Positions 27,584 through 36,563 of a DNA stretch of 64,000 nucleotides are shown in pieces. The notes under the pieces were generated by a model. The model was not told the DNA's origin. It worked only from the letters and a program-made list of their open reading frames with translations, and searched no databases. The first letter of the stretch is position 1. Every line of letters begins with the position of its first letter. The translations under genes were made by a program, and so were the position numbers. Origin of the DNA: Bacteroidota bacterium (GTDB taxonomy: Bacteria > Bacteroidota > Bacteroidia > Cytophagales > Cyclobacteriaceae); contig JACOSO010000062.1 in assembly GCA_016178785.1 (NCBI GenBank), positions 81,433-145,432 on the forward strand. The letters run 5' to 3'.

Positions 27584-30500
27584 TTAAGGTTTACCGATTA
27601 AGACGAAACTGCCCCAAAAGTAAGGCTCCGCATATTTTTTCATAAGTTCAGATTGAGCAGAACGCAGAGCGTCTGTCTTACTTTGACCCGAGAGAATTTT
27701 CTGATAAAACAGCACCATCAATTCCTGTGTCGCCAGATCATCTACTTTCCAAAGGCTCATTAAAATATTTTTTACACCGCTCAACAGAAAAGCGCGTTGT
27801 AAACCATATACACCCTCACCATTCATGATTTCACCCGAACCTGTTTCGCATGCCGAGAGGGTTACTAAATCAGTTCCGCTGAAGTTCAGGTTTTTTACTT
27901 CATACGCGGTCAGCAAGCCATCATTGTTCTGATCCGATGGATTTGCTACATCGCTGAAGACCAACCCTGAAAGAAGCAACGGATTTTCATACTCACCTGT
28001 CGATGACATCACTACTCGTTTGTCGTCATCCATTGATTCGATAAAAAAGCCGTGGGTTGCAATATGAATTAAAGTTGACCCATGCAGCCCCTTCAAATTG
28101 CGTTCAGATGCCTGCCCTTCTGTATGAACTGATGAAGACCAGGTAGCACTTTTGAGTATTTGATCTATCTTTTCGATCTCTGTTTTTGTCCCCGGGAGTT
28201 CCGGCATTTTTCTGGAAAGAATAGAATTAAGAACCGTACGCACAGAAGACGTTTTTGTGTCTCCAAAATAAATGGGGCCAAAGAGTTGAGCCGTCTTCAC
28301 GCTTTGTTCCGGGCCAGAAGTATCAGCCAGCAAATCGCGCAGGTTTGAAACCAAAATAACCTTGTAACGACTGTTAAGAAATTCCTGCTTTACCGGGTCA
28401 AAAAGAGTGGATAAATTTATTTTGTTATAGATCCCATCGGACGAAAAATAAATGGTTTGAATGTCTTTTAGCGTTGGCTCAATGGCTTTCCAGTAAATCC
28501 GATACGATCGATCATTCTCTTGCAGGTGAATAATATTGTTTTTATAAAAACTGAACTCACGGCCTTCCATTTTTTTTCCATTCCTGAATAAAACGGATAT
28601 CGGTTTATCACTGTCTTTTCGAATCACAAGAGCAGCATAAGAAATTGAATCTGATCTTCCTGAAGCCTTGACGCGGATAAGCTCAACGGCAGCTTCGCCT
28701 GGTTTCAGGTGCGCTTGAATTTTCTTCCAATTGACGGCACGTTCTTCATTGCCGCGCTTAAAAAGATTTGACTTAGCTGATAATGTTTTTTCCAGATCAT
28801 TTGCTTGGCTTTCCAACTGAGGGTTGGATATACCAACGCTGTAGAGTTTTCCCAATTGGTCTTTCAATGCAAGCCACTGCAAAAATTGCTCTTTTAATTT
28901 TTGGTCACCGCCCGACAATATCAGCTCGCGAATAGTTAGTGAAGAATTGAGAAGTAACGCTTTCGTGGCCAAGCGAAAATCAAAGAGCTGGCCAATCATT
29001 TCAGGGGAGCTACTACCCCATTCAATAGCGAATTGTTGAAAGTCTTGAACCGGTCTATTGATTTTATTATAAAAGGCCACTTGTTCTTGCTCGCTCATGG
29101 CGGGGAATAATTCGAGCGTTTGCTTTTTATAAAATTCAGACAAATGAAGCATCAACGGAGTCGCATGTGAAGTATCCCCTAACCGTTGCAACACTAAAGC
29201 CAGATTGTACTCGCACTGCACATAGTCTGGATGTGATTTTCCAATTTTTGCTGCCAGGGTTTTTTCTGAATGCATCAATGAGGTCTTTGCATTTTCAAAA
29301 TCGCCAATGTCTTTAAGGATTGCCCCGAGGTTCGATTCTTTAAGGGCGTAATCGACACTCTGGTCACCAAAATTATTTTTCGATATGAGGAGCGCTTTTT
29401 CTTGCAGCTTTTTAGCTTCCTGGTATTTTTTCTCCTTCTGGTAAAGCACAGCCATGTTTGTCAACGCAAGCGCATAGTCAGGATGATTTTCACCAAGGCT
29501 TTGCCTTTCGGTAGAAATAATTTTCTCCTGAATGCTTTTTGCTTTTTCAATTTGGTTGGTCTCGATGTAGTTGGCAGCCAGATTTTCTAAAAGGGTGGAA
29601 TGCAACGGATGAGCCTCCGGCACTTTGCTCAGTAATTCATTGATCATCCTTTCGGATTTATCATAGTTGCCTAATTTGGAATAAAGTATTGCCAAAGAAT
29701 TACCTGCCTGCCACGCGTTTTCCTGATTTGACTGACTATACAATCTGATCGCTTTCTGATAATCACCTTCTGCTTTCGTGTAATCACCCATCTGGTGCGC
29801 AAGCCTGGCAGTCTGTAATGCAAGGTCTCCTTTCAACTGATCCGTTGTCGCCAGGGTTTCTGCTTTCTTTAAATGCTCCAGCGCTTGAGTCCACTGTCCT
29901 TTCGTTTGAAGCGCCTCTATTCTCTTAAGCTCAAATGACAAATTGGGTTGGCTTACTAATGAAGGTTGATTTAAAAACTGCAGTGCTGAATCAGGTTGGT
30001 TCAACACCAATAGTCCATCGCAATAGGCCAACACCACCGAAGTAAATGGTTCATTAACTGTGCCACCTTGTGACAAGCAACACAACAAAGGCTGAAGCAG
30101 CTTCACGGCAGGCCTTGGTAAGTTTCCGTTAAGTAACAGACTTGACGAACTCAGAACATAAGCTGCTGAACGGGATACAATCTCATTTGTCAATCGACTC
30201 GAAAGCAATTTATACTTCCCAACAGCGATTTCATTTTGGTTGTTTGCTAAAAGAATGTCTGCGTCTGAAAGATCAACGAGAAAACTTTCAAAGTCTGTTG
30301 GTTTAAACAAAACACTCCCTGCCGCCTTTGCTTTTTGTAGCGATAGGCTTGCACCATTTAAGTTGCCGGCATTCAGTTGAAGGCGGGCATTATTGAGATA
30401 AATTGAAAAGGCTGTTTTATCTTTGCTACTATTTTTTGCAGCTATCTCTTCCGCCTGCTTATAAACTTCCAGCGCTTTATCCGTTTGATGGTTTGATTGC

Positions 30501-31309
30501 AGTGAAATTGCTTTTTTCAACATGGACTCAAGCTCACCGTTTGATGATGGAACTGTAGAATGAAAGTTTTTTAACCGTGCCACCGCTTCTTTGGCGTCTT
30601 TGTAATTTTCTTCACCAGTCCGGTTTTCTTTTTCCAACAGCGTAATTAGAGATGTGTACTTTTTTTCTGCGGATGGATAATCTTTTAGATTTTCGTCAAG
30701 GGCAGCTGAGTTGAATAATAGCAATTTGTAATCCTCTTGGGTTTCACCCTTTGACGTCAGTTTTGCCAAACAATCTTCCCAGGTTTTTTTTGCAGTAGCT
30801 GAATCTCCACTTGTCAAAGTGAGTTCACCCTTAAGGGAGATAAAGAATAGGGTCTGGAGGGCATCACCACCGTAACTTTCTTCAAAACTTTTGATAGCAA
30901 GCTCCCACTTCTCCAATGCTTGTTTAATCAAACCCTTTTGTTGTAAAAAAAGGATTTGCTTCTTCATCGCCTCTGCGAGCGATTTACTTTTCTGACCTTC
31001 AGCTTGCTTAAACAGGTCTATCTCCTCATTGACATACTTTAGTCCTTTGTCAGCATCATTGAGCATAATGCAATTAGTTGTGATCAATTGCAAGGTATAT
31101 GCTCTATTGGCTAGGCCTTGTGTTTTTGATTTTTCAAGCGCCTCTTCTGCCAACGAAATTGACTTTTGATAATCTTCCGCCTGATATTGCGCCAACGCTT
31201 GTTTATAGATTGTCTGCCAGTCCTGGGCACACACTATAGGGGCGACAAGGCTTAAAAGAAATGCATAAGCCCAACTGGAATCAAAAATTCTTAAGCCAAA
31301 TTTTCTCAT
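27584..31309 (-). CDS. secreted TPR-CHAT protein (caspase-like protease family)
   Basis: The 1241-residue protein has an N-terminal signal (WAYAFLLSLVAPIVCAQ) and a long helical array of tetratricopeptide repeats (residues about 30-750, for example LALTNMAVLYQKEKKYQEAK and EYNLALVLQRLGD). The C-terminal CHAT domain covers about 950-1240. The presumed catalytic pair is His in LIHIATHGFF (near residue 1086) and Cys in LVTLSACETGSGE (near 1152), followed by GLQRAFLLSGVKNILMSLWK. CHAT domains are clan CD cysteine proteases. The export signal separates this protein from cytoplasmic TPR-CHAT effectors of CRISPR systems. It is the first gene of an operon with the OmpA/PD40 protein. Confidence 0.92.
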   Translation of the reverse strand: MRKFGLRIFDSSWAYAFLLSLVAPIVCAQDWQTIYKQALAQYQAEDYQKSISLAEEALEKSKTQGLANRAYTLQLITTNCIMLNDADKGLKYVNEEIDLFKQAEGQKSKSLAEAMKKQILFLQQKGLIKQALEKWELAIKSFEESYGGDALQTLFFISLKGELTLTSGDSATAKKTWEDCLAKLTSKGETQEDYKLLLFNSAALDENLKDYPSAEKKYTSLITLLEKENRTGEENYKDAKEAVARLKNFHSTVPSSNGELESMLKKAISLQSNHQTDKALEVYKQAEEIAAKNSSKDKTAFSIYLNNARLQLNAGNLNGASLSLQKAKAAGSVLFKPTDFESFLVDLSDADILLANNQNEIAVGKYKLLSSRLTNEIVSRSAAYVLSSSSLLLNGNLPRPAVKLLQPLLCCLSQGGTVNEPFTSVVLAYCDGLLVLNQPDSALQFLNQPSLVSQPNLSFELKRIEALQTKGQWTQALEHLKKAETLATTDQLKGDLALQTARLAHQMGDYTKAEGDYQKAIRLYSQSNQENAWQAGNSLAILYSKLGNYDKSERMINELLSKVPEAHPLHSTLLENLAANYIETNQIEKAKSIQEKIISTERQSLGENHPDYALALTNMAVLYQKEKKYQEAKKLQEKALLISKNNFGDQSVDYALKESNLGAILKDIGDFENAKTSLMHSEKTLAAKIGKSHPDYVQCEYNLALVLQRLGDTSHATPLMLHLSEFYKKQTLELFPAMSEQEQVAFYNKINRPVQDFQQFAIEWGSSSPEMIGQLFDFRLATKALLLNSSLTIRELILSGGDQKLKEQFLQWLALKDQLGKLYSVGISNPQLESQANDLEKTLSAKSNLFKRGNEERAVNWKKIQAHLKPGEAAVELIRVKASGRSDSISYAALVIRKDSDKPISVLFRNGKKMEGREFSFYKNNIIHLQENDRSYRIYWKAIEPTLKDIQTIYFSSDGIYNKINLSTLFDPVKQEFLNSRYKVILVSNLRDLLADTSGPEQSVKTAQLFGPIYFGDTKTSSVRTVLNSILSRKMPELPGTKTEIEKIDQILKSATWSSSVHTEGQASERNLKGLHGSTLIHIATHGFFIESMDDDKRVVMSSTGEYENPLLLSGLVFSDVANPSDQNNDGLLTAYEVKNLNFSGTDLVTLSACETGSGEIMNGEGVYGLQRAFLLSGVKNILMSLWKVDDLATQELMVLFYQKILSGQSKTDALRSAQSELMKKYAEPYFWGSFVLIGKP

Positions 31310-31485
31310 AAATCTACGCCTGATTAAATATAAAAATTGTTTGAGAAATGATGAGATAATAATTTGATGAAAAAATTACGAAAACCTTTCAGCTCAGCTG
31401 TGGCAAGTGAATTTTTTGTATGACCTTTTCAATCTATCTTTCATTAAATATATAAAGTTTTGAACAGACGCTGACCCATACATCT

Positions 31486-32124
31486 ATGAACATCAACCTC
31501 GACATTGAAATTGCCGTGCGGCTGCTGATATCATTTGCGATCGGCACGGCTATTGGATTGGAACGTGAGTATCGAAGCAAGGCTGCCGGGCTCCGCACGA
31601 TGATCATTATCTGTCTCGGCTCCACCATCTTTACCGAAATTTCCATTCATTTGGGTGCTAACAATCCTGATCGTCTCGCTGCAAACATTGTTACCGGAAT
31701 TGGCTTTCTTGGGGGTGGCGTAATCTTTAAAGACGGCTTGACCATTACGGGTATTACCACAGCTACGACAATTTGGATTTCTGCCGCACTTGGAATGGCC
31801 GTAGGCGCGGGCGAATATTTTGTTGCCATTGTCGGATCAGGTGTCGTGCTGATTGTTCTAACATTGATGGAAAAAGTGCAGGGTTTAGTGGAGCGTTGGC
31901 ATCAATCTCGCACTTACCGTATCGAATTTAAGTTGAGCAATGATTGCGATGCATTTATTGAAGAAAAGCTGAAAGAATTGAGGCTTGGATTTAAGAAAAG
32001 GCGCGACTTAAAAGAAAATCATTCGTCTATTGTGATTTACGAGGTCTTCGGAAATGAACGTAATCTTGAGCAATTCAATAAAATACTAAAAACTGAACAG
32101 CAAATTCTGTCTTTTGGATATTGA
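31486..32124 (+). CDS. MgtC/SapB-family inner membrane protein
   Basis: The 212-residue protein has the MgtC signature in its N-terminal membrane domain (SFAIGTAIGLEREYRSKAAG and LRTMIIICLGSTIFTEIS) and further helices containing VTGIGFLGGGVIFKDG and GITTATTIWISAALGMAVGAG. A cytoplasmic ACT-like C-terminal domain follows (YRIEFKLSNDCDAFIEEKLK). Family members are linked to growth in low magnesium and modulation of the ATP synthase; the exact role here is unknown. It is divergent from the TPR-CHAT operon. Confidence 0.9.
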   Translation: MNINLDIEIAVRLLISFAIGTAIGLEREYRSKAAGLRTMIIICLGSTIFTEISIHLGANNPDRLAANIVTGIGFLGGGVIFKDGLTITGITTATTIWISAALGMAVGAGEYFVAIVGSGVVLIVLTLMEKVQGLVERWHQSRTYRIEFKLSNDCDAFIEEKLKELRLGFKKRRDLKENHSSIVIYEVFGNERNLEQFNKILKTEQQILSFGY

Positions 32125-32131
32125 CTTATTT

Positions 32132-33001
32132 TCAAACTCCCAAGTCCCCGCCATCAGAAATTTCAACGAGTAGCACTTTCACCTCATCAGCTTTGGCATG
32201 TTCGCCAATTTTCTCAAAGCTCATTACCAGGTTGCGTAATGCTCTGCGAACAATTTCTAAACTCGAGCAGGCTTCAAAAAATGATGACTGAGGAACAAGG
32301 TGAAGCTCGTGAATGTAATTTTCTATATCCTGTTTTGAAAAAATCAGTCCTCGATTGAATGCATTGATGTAAAACTGATGGTTGTCGTCTTTATAAGTAA
32401 GGATGAATAAATTCGGAAGATTAACACCATGAACAGGGAGTTTCAATTTCTGCGCCACCAGCATATAGATTACACAAAGCGTAATCGGATTTCCTTTACG
32501 CGACTCGAGTACTACATTGATCATTGAATTTCCGGGCGAGTGAAAATTTTTTGTGTTTGCTCCAAATTTCAGTTTGCTGAACAACACACTGTTGATCACC
32601 TTCACCTGATCAAACGGGTACAAATCAGGTCTGAACTCCAGCCAGGTTTCGTAATAGATTTGTTCTAAGTCTTGTTTCAATTTCTCAAGTTCCAGATCAG
32701 GATATTGATAGGTGGCAAGAATCCACATGCCCGTAAGTAAATCCTGCTCTTTTCCATTATACCAGTCTTTCAGTCGTTCGCGAAGTAAATCATATTGAAG
32801 TGTATGAATGAGTTCCTCAATTCGATTTTGGACTTTAGGGTTTAAGTTACTCTCCCACTCGTGCTCCAAAAAAGGGATCACATCTTTGCCTATTGACAAG
32901 ATTTTTCCTTCTACGTGCGAAACCACCTGCAGATCATCATCATCTAACAAGGAAACCAAAGCTTTTAATTCTTTCTCTTGCATCACAATTTGATTTGCCA
33001 A
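32132..33001 (-). CDS. SirB1-like transglutaminase-fold protein
   Basis: The 289-residue protein resembles the SirB1/YchA group. An N-terminal helical region is followed by the transglutaminase-like core containing SPGNSMINVVLESRKGNPIT, LCVIYMLVAQKLKLPVHGVN and LPNLFILTYKDDNHQFYINA, then a helical tail with ALRNLVMSFEKIGEHAKADE. The conserved Cys of LCVIY is in the usual active-site place. Proteins of this group often sit in pleiotropic regulatory or housekeeping loci; no substrate is known. It lies 87 bp downstream of the carboxylase gene on the same strand. Confidence 0.85.
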   Translation of the reverse strand: MANQIVMQEKELKALVSLLDDDDLQVVSHVEGKILSIGKDVIPFLEHEWESNLNPKVQNRIEELIHTLQYDLLRERLKDWYNGKEQDLLTGMWILATYQYPDLELEKLKQDLEQIYYETWLEFRPDLYPFDQVKVINSVLFSKLKFGANTKNFHSPGNSMINVVLESRKGNPITLCVIYMLVAQKLKLPVHGVNLPNLFILTYKDDNHQFYINAFNRGLIFSKQDIENYIHELHLVPQSSFFEACSSLEIVRRALRNLVMSFEKIGEHAKADEVKVLLVEISDGGDLGV

Positions 33002-33088
33002 TTAACCAATTCGAAAATTAGCCAATTGAGGCAATCTGATTTTCAAATTTACTTAAATTCAAATTTTCTCGCAGTAGTACAGATCAAT

Positions 33089-34714
33089 TTAAGTCTGAAT
33101 CACTCCTACATTAAATTTCTCAACAGGCACATGGTTAGCGGCCTCGATGCCCATCGAAATTACTGAACGTGTCTCTAAAGGGTCGATTACACCATCCACC
33201 CATAATCTCGAGGCAGCATAAAACGGACTCAGTTTTTCATTGTAGCTATCGGCAATTTCTTTGAGTAATTTTTTTTCTTCCTCTTCGGAAATCGTTTTGC
33301 CTTGCGCCTTCAACGAACTCACCCTGATCTGCAACAACGTTTTTGCGGCAGAGTTTCCACTCATTACAGCAAGTTGTGAAGTAGGCCATGCGTAAATCAA
33401 CCGAGGATCATACGCTTTGCCGCACATGGCATAATTGCCGGCTCCGTATGAATTGCCAAGGATAAAAGTGAATTTCGGAACTGTAGAGTTGGCCATCGCG
33501 TTAACCATCTTTGCTCCGTCTTTGATGATACCCCCATGCTCTGCGCGGCTGCCCACCATGAAACCGCTCACATCTTGAAAAAAAACAAGAGGCACTTTGC
33601 GTTGATTGCAATTCATAATGAAGCGCGCTGCTTTATCTGCTGAATCAGAATAAATAACTCCACCCATTTGCAATTCGCCTTTTTTGGTTTTCACGGTTTT
33701 GCGCTGGTTGGCAATGATCCCAACCGCCCAACCATCGATACGAGCATAGCCGCACAAAATTGTTTTTCCGTAAAGTGGTTTGTATTCTTCAAACGCTGAT
33801 TGATCAACCAGTCGCTTGATCACATCAAGCATATCATATGGCTTTACGCGATCGGATGGAAAGATGCCGTAAATCTCTTCTTGTTTTTCTTTCGGCAATT
33901 TCGGTTCAGCACGATCGAAGCCGGCTTTCTCAAATGCGCCAATCTTGTCAAACAAATTCCTGATGTAATCGAGACACGCCTGATCATTGGGGAATTTATT
34001 ATCTGTCACACCTGATATTTCGCAATGCGTAGTTGCTCCACCAAGAGTCTCATTGTCAATGTCCTCACCTACCGCGGCTTTGACTAAATAAGATCCTGCC
34101 AAAAAAATGGACCCTGTCTTATCTACGATCATCGCTTCATCGCTCATGATTGGCAGGTAAGCACCGCCTGCCACACAACTCCCCATGATTGCAGCAATTT
34201 GCACAATGCCCATGGAAGACATCTTTGCATTGTTGCGAAACTGACGACCAAAATGTTCTTTATCAGGAAAAATTTCGTCCTGCATCGGCAGAAAAACGCC
34301 AGCACTATCTACCAAATACACAATCGGCAATCGGTTTTCCATTGCCAACTCTTGGGCGCGTAAATTTTTCTTGGCCGTGATCGGAAACCATGCGCCCGCC
34401 TTCACAGTAGCATCGTTGGCAACAATAACACATTGCCTTCCCTTGATGTAACCGATACCTGTCACCACTCCACCTGAAGGGCAACCGCCTTGCTCGATAT
34501 ACATTCCATCACCTACAAAGAGTCCAATTTCTAAAAAGGGAGAATTTTTATCCGCCAGATATTCTATGCGTTCACGTGCCGTAAGTTTTCCTTTGTCATG
34601 CTGTTCTTTAACTTTTTTTTCACCCCCGCCCAGCTTTGTCTTTTTTGCTTTAGCTTTTAATTGGGAACAGAGCTGCTTGAACTGGTCTTCGTTCTTATTG
34701 AATTCTAAATCCAT
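33089..34714 (-). CDS. acyl-CoA carboxylase, carboxyltransferase (beta) subunit, methylcrotonyl-CoA type
   Basis: The 541-residue protein shows the biotin-dependent carboxyltransferase fold. The N-terminal half contains KLTARERIEYLADKNSPFLE, GGVVTGIGYIKGRQCVIVAN and MQDEIFPDKEHFGRQFRNNA; the C-terminal half contains FFQDVSGFMVGSRAEHGGI and ILGNSYGAGNYAMCGKAYDP. The length and the GAGNYAMCG segment best fit 3-methylcrotonyl-CoA or geranyl-CoA carboxylase beta subunits used in leucine or terpenoid breakdown. The alpha (biotin carboxylase) subunit is not in the window. It begins 6 bp after the MlaD-like gene, an unusual coupling of metabolic and envelope genes. Confidence 0.9.
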   Translation of the reverse strand: MDLEFNKNEDQFKQLCSQLKAKAKKTKLGGGEKKVKEQHDKGKLTARERIEYLADKNSPFLEIGLFVGDGMYIEQGGCPSGGVVTGIGYIKGRQCVIVANDATVKAGAWFPITAKKNLRAQELAMENRLPIVYLVDSAGVFLPMQDEIFPDKEHFGRQFRNNAKMSSMGIVQIAAIMGSCVAGGAYLPIMSDEAMIVDKTGSIFLAGSYLVKAAVGEDIDNETLGGATTHCEISGVTDNKFPNDQACLDYIRNLFDKIGAFEKAGFDRAEPKLPKEKQEEIYGIFPSDRVKPYDMLDVIKRLVDQSAFEEYKPLYGKTILCGYARIDGWAVGIIANQRKTVKTKKGELQMGGVIYSDSADKAARFIMNCNQRKVPLVFFQDVSGFMVGSRAEHGGIIKDGAKMVNAMANSTVPKFTFILGNSYGAGNYAMCGKAYDPRLIYAWPTSQLAVMSGNSAAKTLLQIRVSSLKAQGKTISEEEEKKLLKEIADSYNEKLSPFYAASRLWVDGVIDPLETRSVISMGIEAANHVPVEKFNVGVIQT

Positions 34715-34720
34715 TGAAAA

Positions 34721-35695
34721 TTATTTTTTCTGTGCAGCCGCTTTTTTCTCTTCTTCCTGCTTGCGCATGTCACGCTCAACCTTCTTTTTGCTTTTACCCA
34801 GGGGGGCAAGGAAATGTTTGGGATTAGTATTAAAATGTTCAGAAAGTTTGTTGAGGCTTTGAATCAACCTGTTCATATTCACATACAATGAATCTTCGGT
34901 CATCAGCCGTCCAACTGTATTGTTGTTTTTCTTCATCTTCCCCAGCGTTTCGTTCAACGACACGAGTGCCTGTTGTGTCTTAATCAGCGTTTTGTTTAAC
35001 TCCACTCTCTTCAGGGAATCTGAAACAACTTTGAAATTGGCCAGCGTGGGTCTTAATTCATCCAGCGTAGCGTTGATTTTTTCTGCATCAGTTTTAAAGC
35101 TTGCTGATAGCTCTTCCATTTTGGTATTGGCAGTAACGAGAGTTTTATTTAGCAGCTCAGGCGTTGACTGAAGTTTGGTAAAAATGACATCGAGCTTACT
35201 GAAGTTCTTACTTAAATTATCAACAGCTTCGTTAAATTTCCGCAGTGTAGTTTGTAAGTCGGTGGCTACCGGGGTTGCTGTTTCAGAAAGCACATCGAAC
35301 ATTCCCTTGGCCACTTGGGTTTTCAGCGTATCCCCTGGTTTAAGCGTCTTATCTGAGTGAACAATTTTTAGCAGCACCGATTTTCCTCCCAATAGCTCGC
35401 TGTTCAAAATTGCTTTGGTGGCATCCGTCAGAACAATGTCAGAATCGATTTCCAGTTCAACCAAAACATGGTTGTTTTTCTTCTGAAGGATTTTAATGTG
35501 GCTTACGCGCCCCACGGCATAGCCATTCACTAATACAGGATTTGAAATCGCCAATTGATCAATGTTATCATAAACAGCATAGTAGATTTTTTTTCTTTCA
35601 AAAAAATCGATCCCTTTCAGATAATTGAAGCCGAAGTACAACAGCAGAATACCGGCTGCACTGAACAGGCCCACTTTTAATTCTTTGTTTTTCAC
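34721..35695 (-). CDS. MlaD/MCE-domain protein
   Basis: The 324-residue protein has one N-terminal transmembrane helix (LKVGLFSAAGILLLYFGFNY). An MCE domain follows (residues about 35-115: YAVYDNIDQLAISNPVLVNG, GRVSHIKILQ), then a long helical coiled region up to a highly charged C-terminus (KSKKKVERDMRKQEEEKKAA). MCE proteins form hexameric rings that carry lipids across the periplasm, working with an ABC permease not found here. The gene sits between an amidase and a carboxylase with 6-bp gaps on each side. Confidence 0.9.
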   Translation of the reverse strand: MKNKELKVGLFSAAGILLLYFGFNYLKGIDFFERKKIYYAVYDNIDQLAISNPVLVNGYAVGRVSHIKILQKKNNHVLVELEIDSDIVLTDATKAILNSELLGGKSVLLKIVHSDKTLKPGDTLKTQVAKGMFDVLSETATPVATDLQTTLRKFNEAVDNLSKNFSKLDVIFTKLQSTPELLNKTLVTANTKMEELSASFKTDAEKINATLDELRPTLANFKVVSDSLKRVELNKTLIKTQQALVSLNETLGKMKKNNNTVGRLMTEDSLYVNMNRLIQSLNKLSEHFNTNPKHFLAPLGKSKKKVERDMRKQEEEKKAAAQKK

Positions 35696-35701
35696 AGCGT
35701 A

Positions 35702-36481
35702 TTAGTTTACTGATTCAATTTCGGATTTGTATTCTTTAAAGGCATGGAAGATTCCTTCGGCAATCGAGTCTTGTCCTGCGCTGCTCAACAAAAAATTCTC
35801 TTCTTTCACATTCGATAAAAATCCCGTCTCAATCAGGACACTCGGCATAGCTGTTCGCCACAACACCCAAAACCCTGCCTGCTTAACCCCCCGGCTGTAG
35901 CGGCCCGCTGTTTTTTTGAATTGTTCTTCAACCTTTTGCGCAAACAGTAAACTACTTTCCTGATAGGCACTCTGATTAATTGAAAACAAAATATACGACT
36001 CCGTACTGCCAGGGTCGAAACCTTCATATTTCTCTCTGTAATTTTCGTCCATGAGTATAACTGAGTTTTCGCGCTTGGCAATCTCAAAGTTTCCTTTGTC
36101 TTTCTTTAATCCCATCACGTAAGTCTCAGTACCATAGGCTGTCGAGCCACTCAACGCATTGGCGTGCACACAAATAAAAAGATCAGCCTTTGCTTTGTTG
36201 GCCAACTCGGCTCTGTCTTCGAGCGATAAGTACCGATCGTCTTTGCGGGTATAGACCACCTTCACGTCAGGCAAGTTTTTTTCGATGTATGCCCCGAACT
36301 TCAAAGAGATTTTCAAAGCCACATCTTTTTCTTTTGATTTTTTGCCCATCGTACCAGGGTCAGCGCCTCCATGACCAGGGTCAATCACCACAATACGCAA
36401 CCGGCCCGACCTAAAAGGGGTGGCGGATAAGTTTAGCAGGATAATTGCTATGAACAGGGACTTTAACCCTATATTCCTCAC
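35702..36481 (-). CDS. N-acetylmuramoyl-L-alanine amidase
   Basis: The start is taken at the GTG at 36481, which gives MRNIGLKSLFIAIILLNLSA as a signal/anchor and about 259 residues; the frame is open to 36598 but that part runs into the divergent lptD region. The Amidase_3 domain has the zinc ligands in VVIDPGHGGADPGT (His), an acidic ligand in EKDVALKISLKFG, and ICVHANAL (His), with the catalytic Glu in SVLIETGFLSN. It cleaves the amide between MurNAc and the peptide stem. It heads a tight operon with the MlaD-like protein and a carboxylase subunit. Confidence 0.92.
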   Translation of the reverse strand: MRNIGLKSLFIAIILLNLSATPFRSGRLRIVVIDPGHGGADPGTMGKKSKEKDVALKISLKFGAYIEKNLPDVKVVYTRKDDRYLSLEDRAELANKAKADLFICVHANALSGSTAYGTETYVMGLKKDKGNFEIAKRENSVILMDENYREKYEGFDPGSTESYILFSINQSAYQESSLLFAQKVEEQFKKTAGRYSRGVKQAGFWVLWRTAMPSVLIETGFLSNVKEENFLLSSAGQDSIAEGIFHAFKEYKSEIESVN

Positions 36482-36511
36482 AAGAGTGGCGATGTGTGGC
36501 AGAATTGAAAT

Positions 36512-36527
36512 AACTTTACGTAAAGTT
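36512..36527. promoter_or_regulatory. perfect 16-bp palindrome in the amidase/lptD divergent promoter
   Basis: AACTTTACGTAAAGTT is a perfect inverted repeat in the roughly 80-bp space between the GTG start of the amidase and the likely start of lptD. Its symmetry and position suggest an operator for a dimeric regulator acting on both envelope genes. The cognate factor is unknown. Confidence 0.5.
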
Positions 36528-36563
36528 GTGAATTTTTCGCAACATGGTAAACATCTATTAACC

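Noticed and set aside
27584..31309. TPR-CHAT protein as a CRISPR type III-E component
   Set aside because: There is no CRISPR array or cas gene nearby, and the protein has an export signal.
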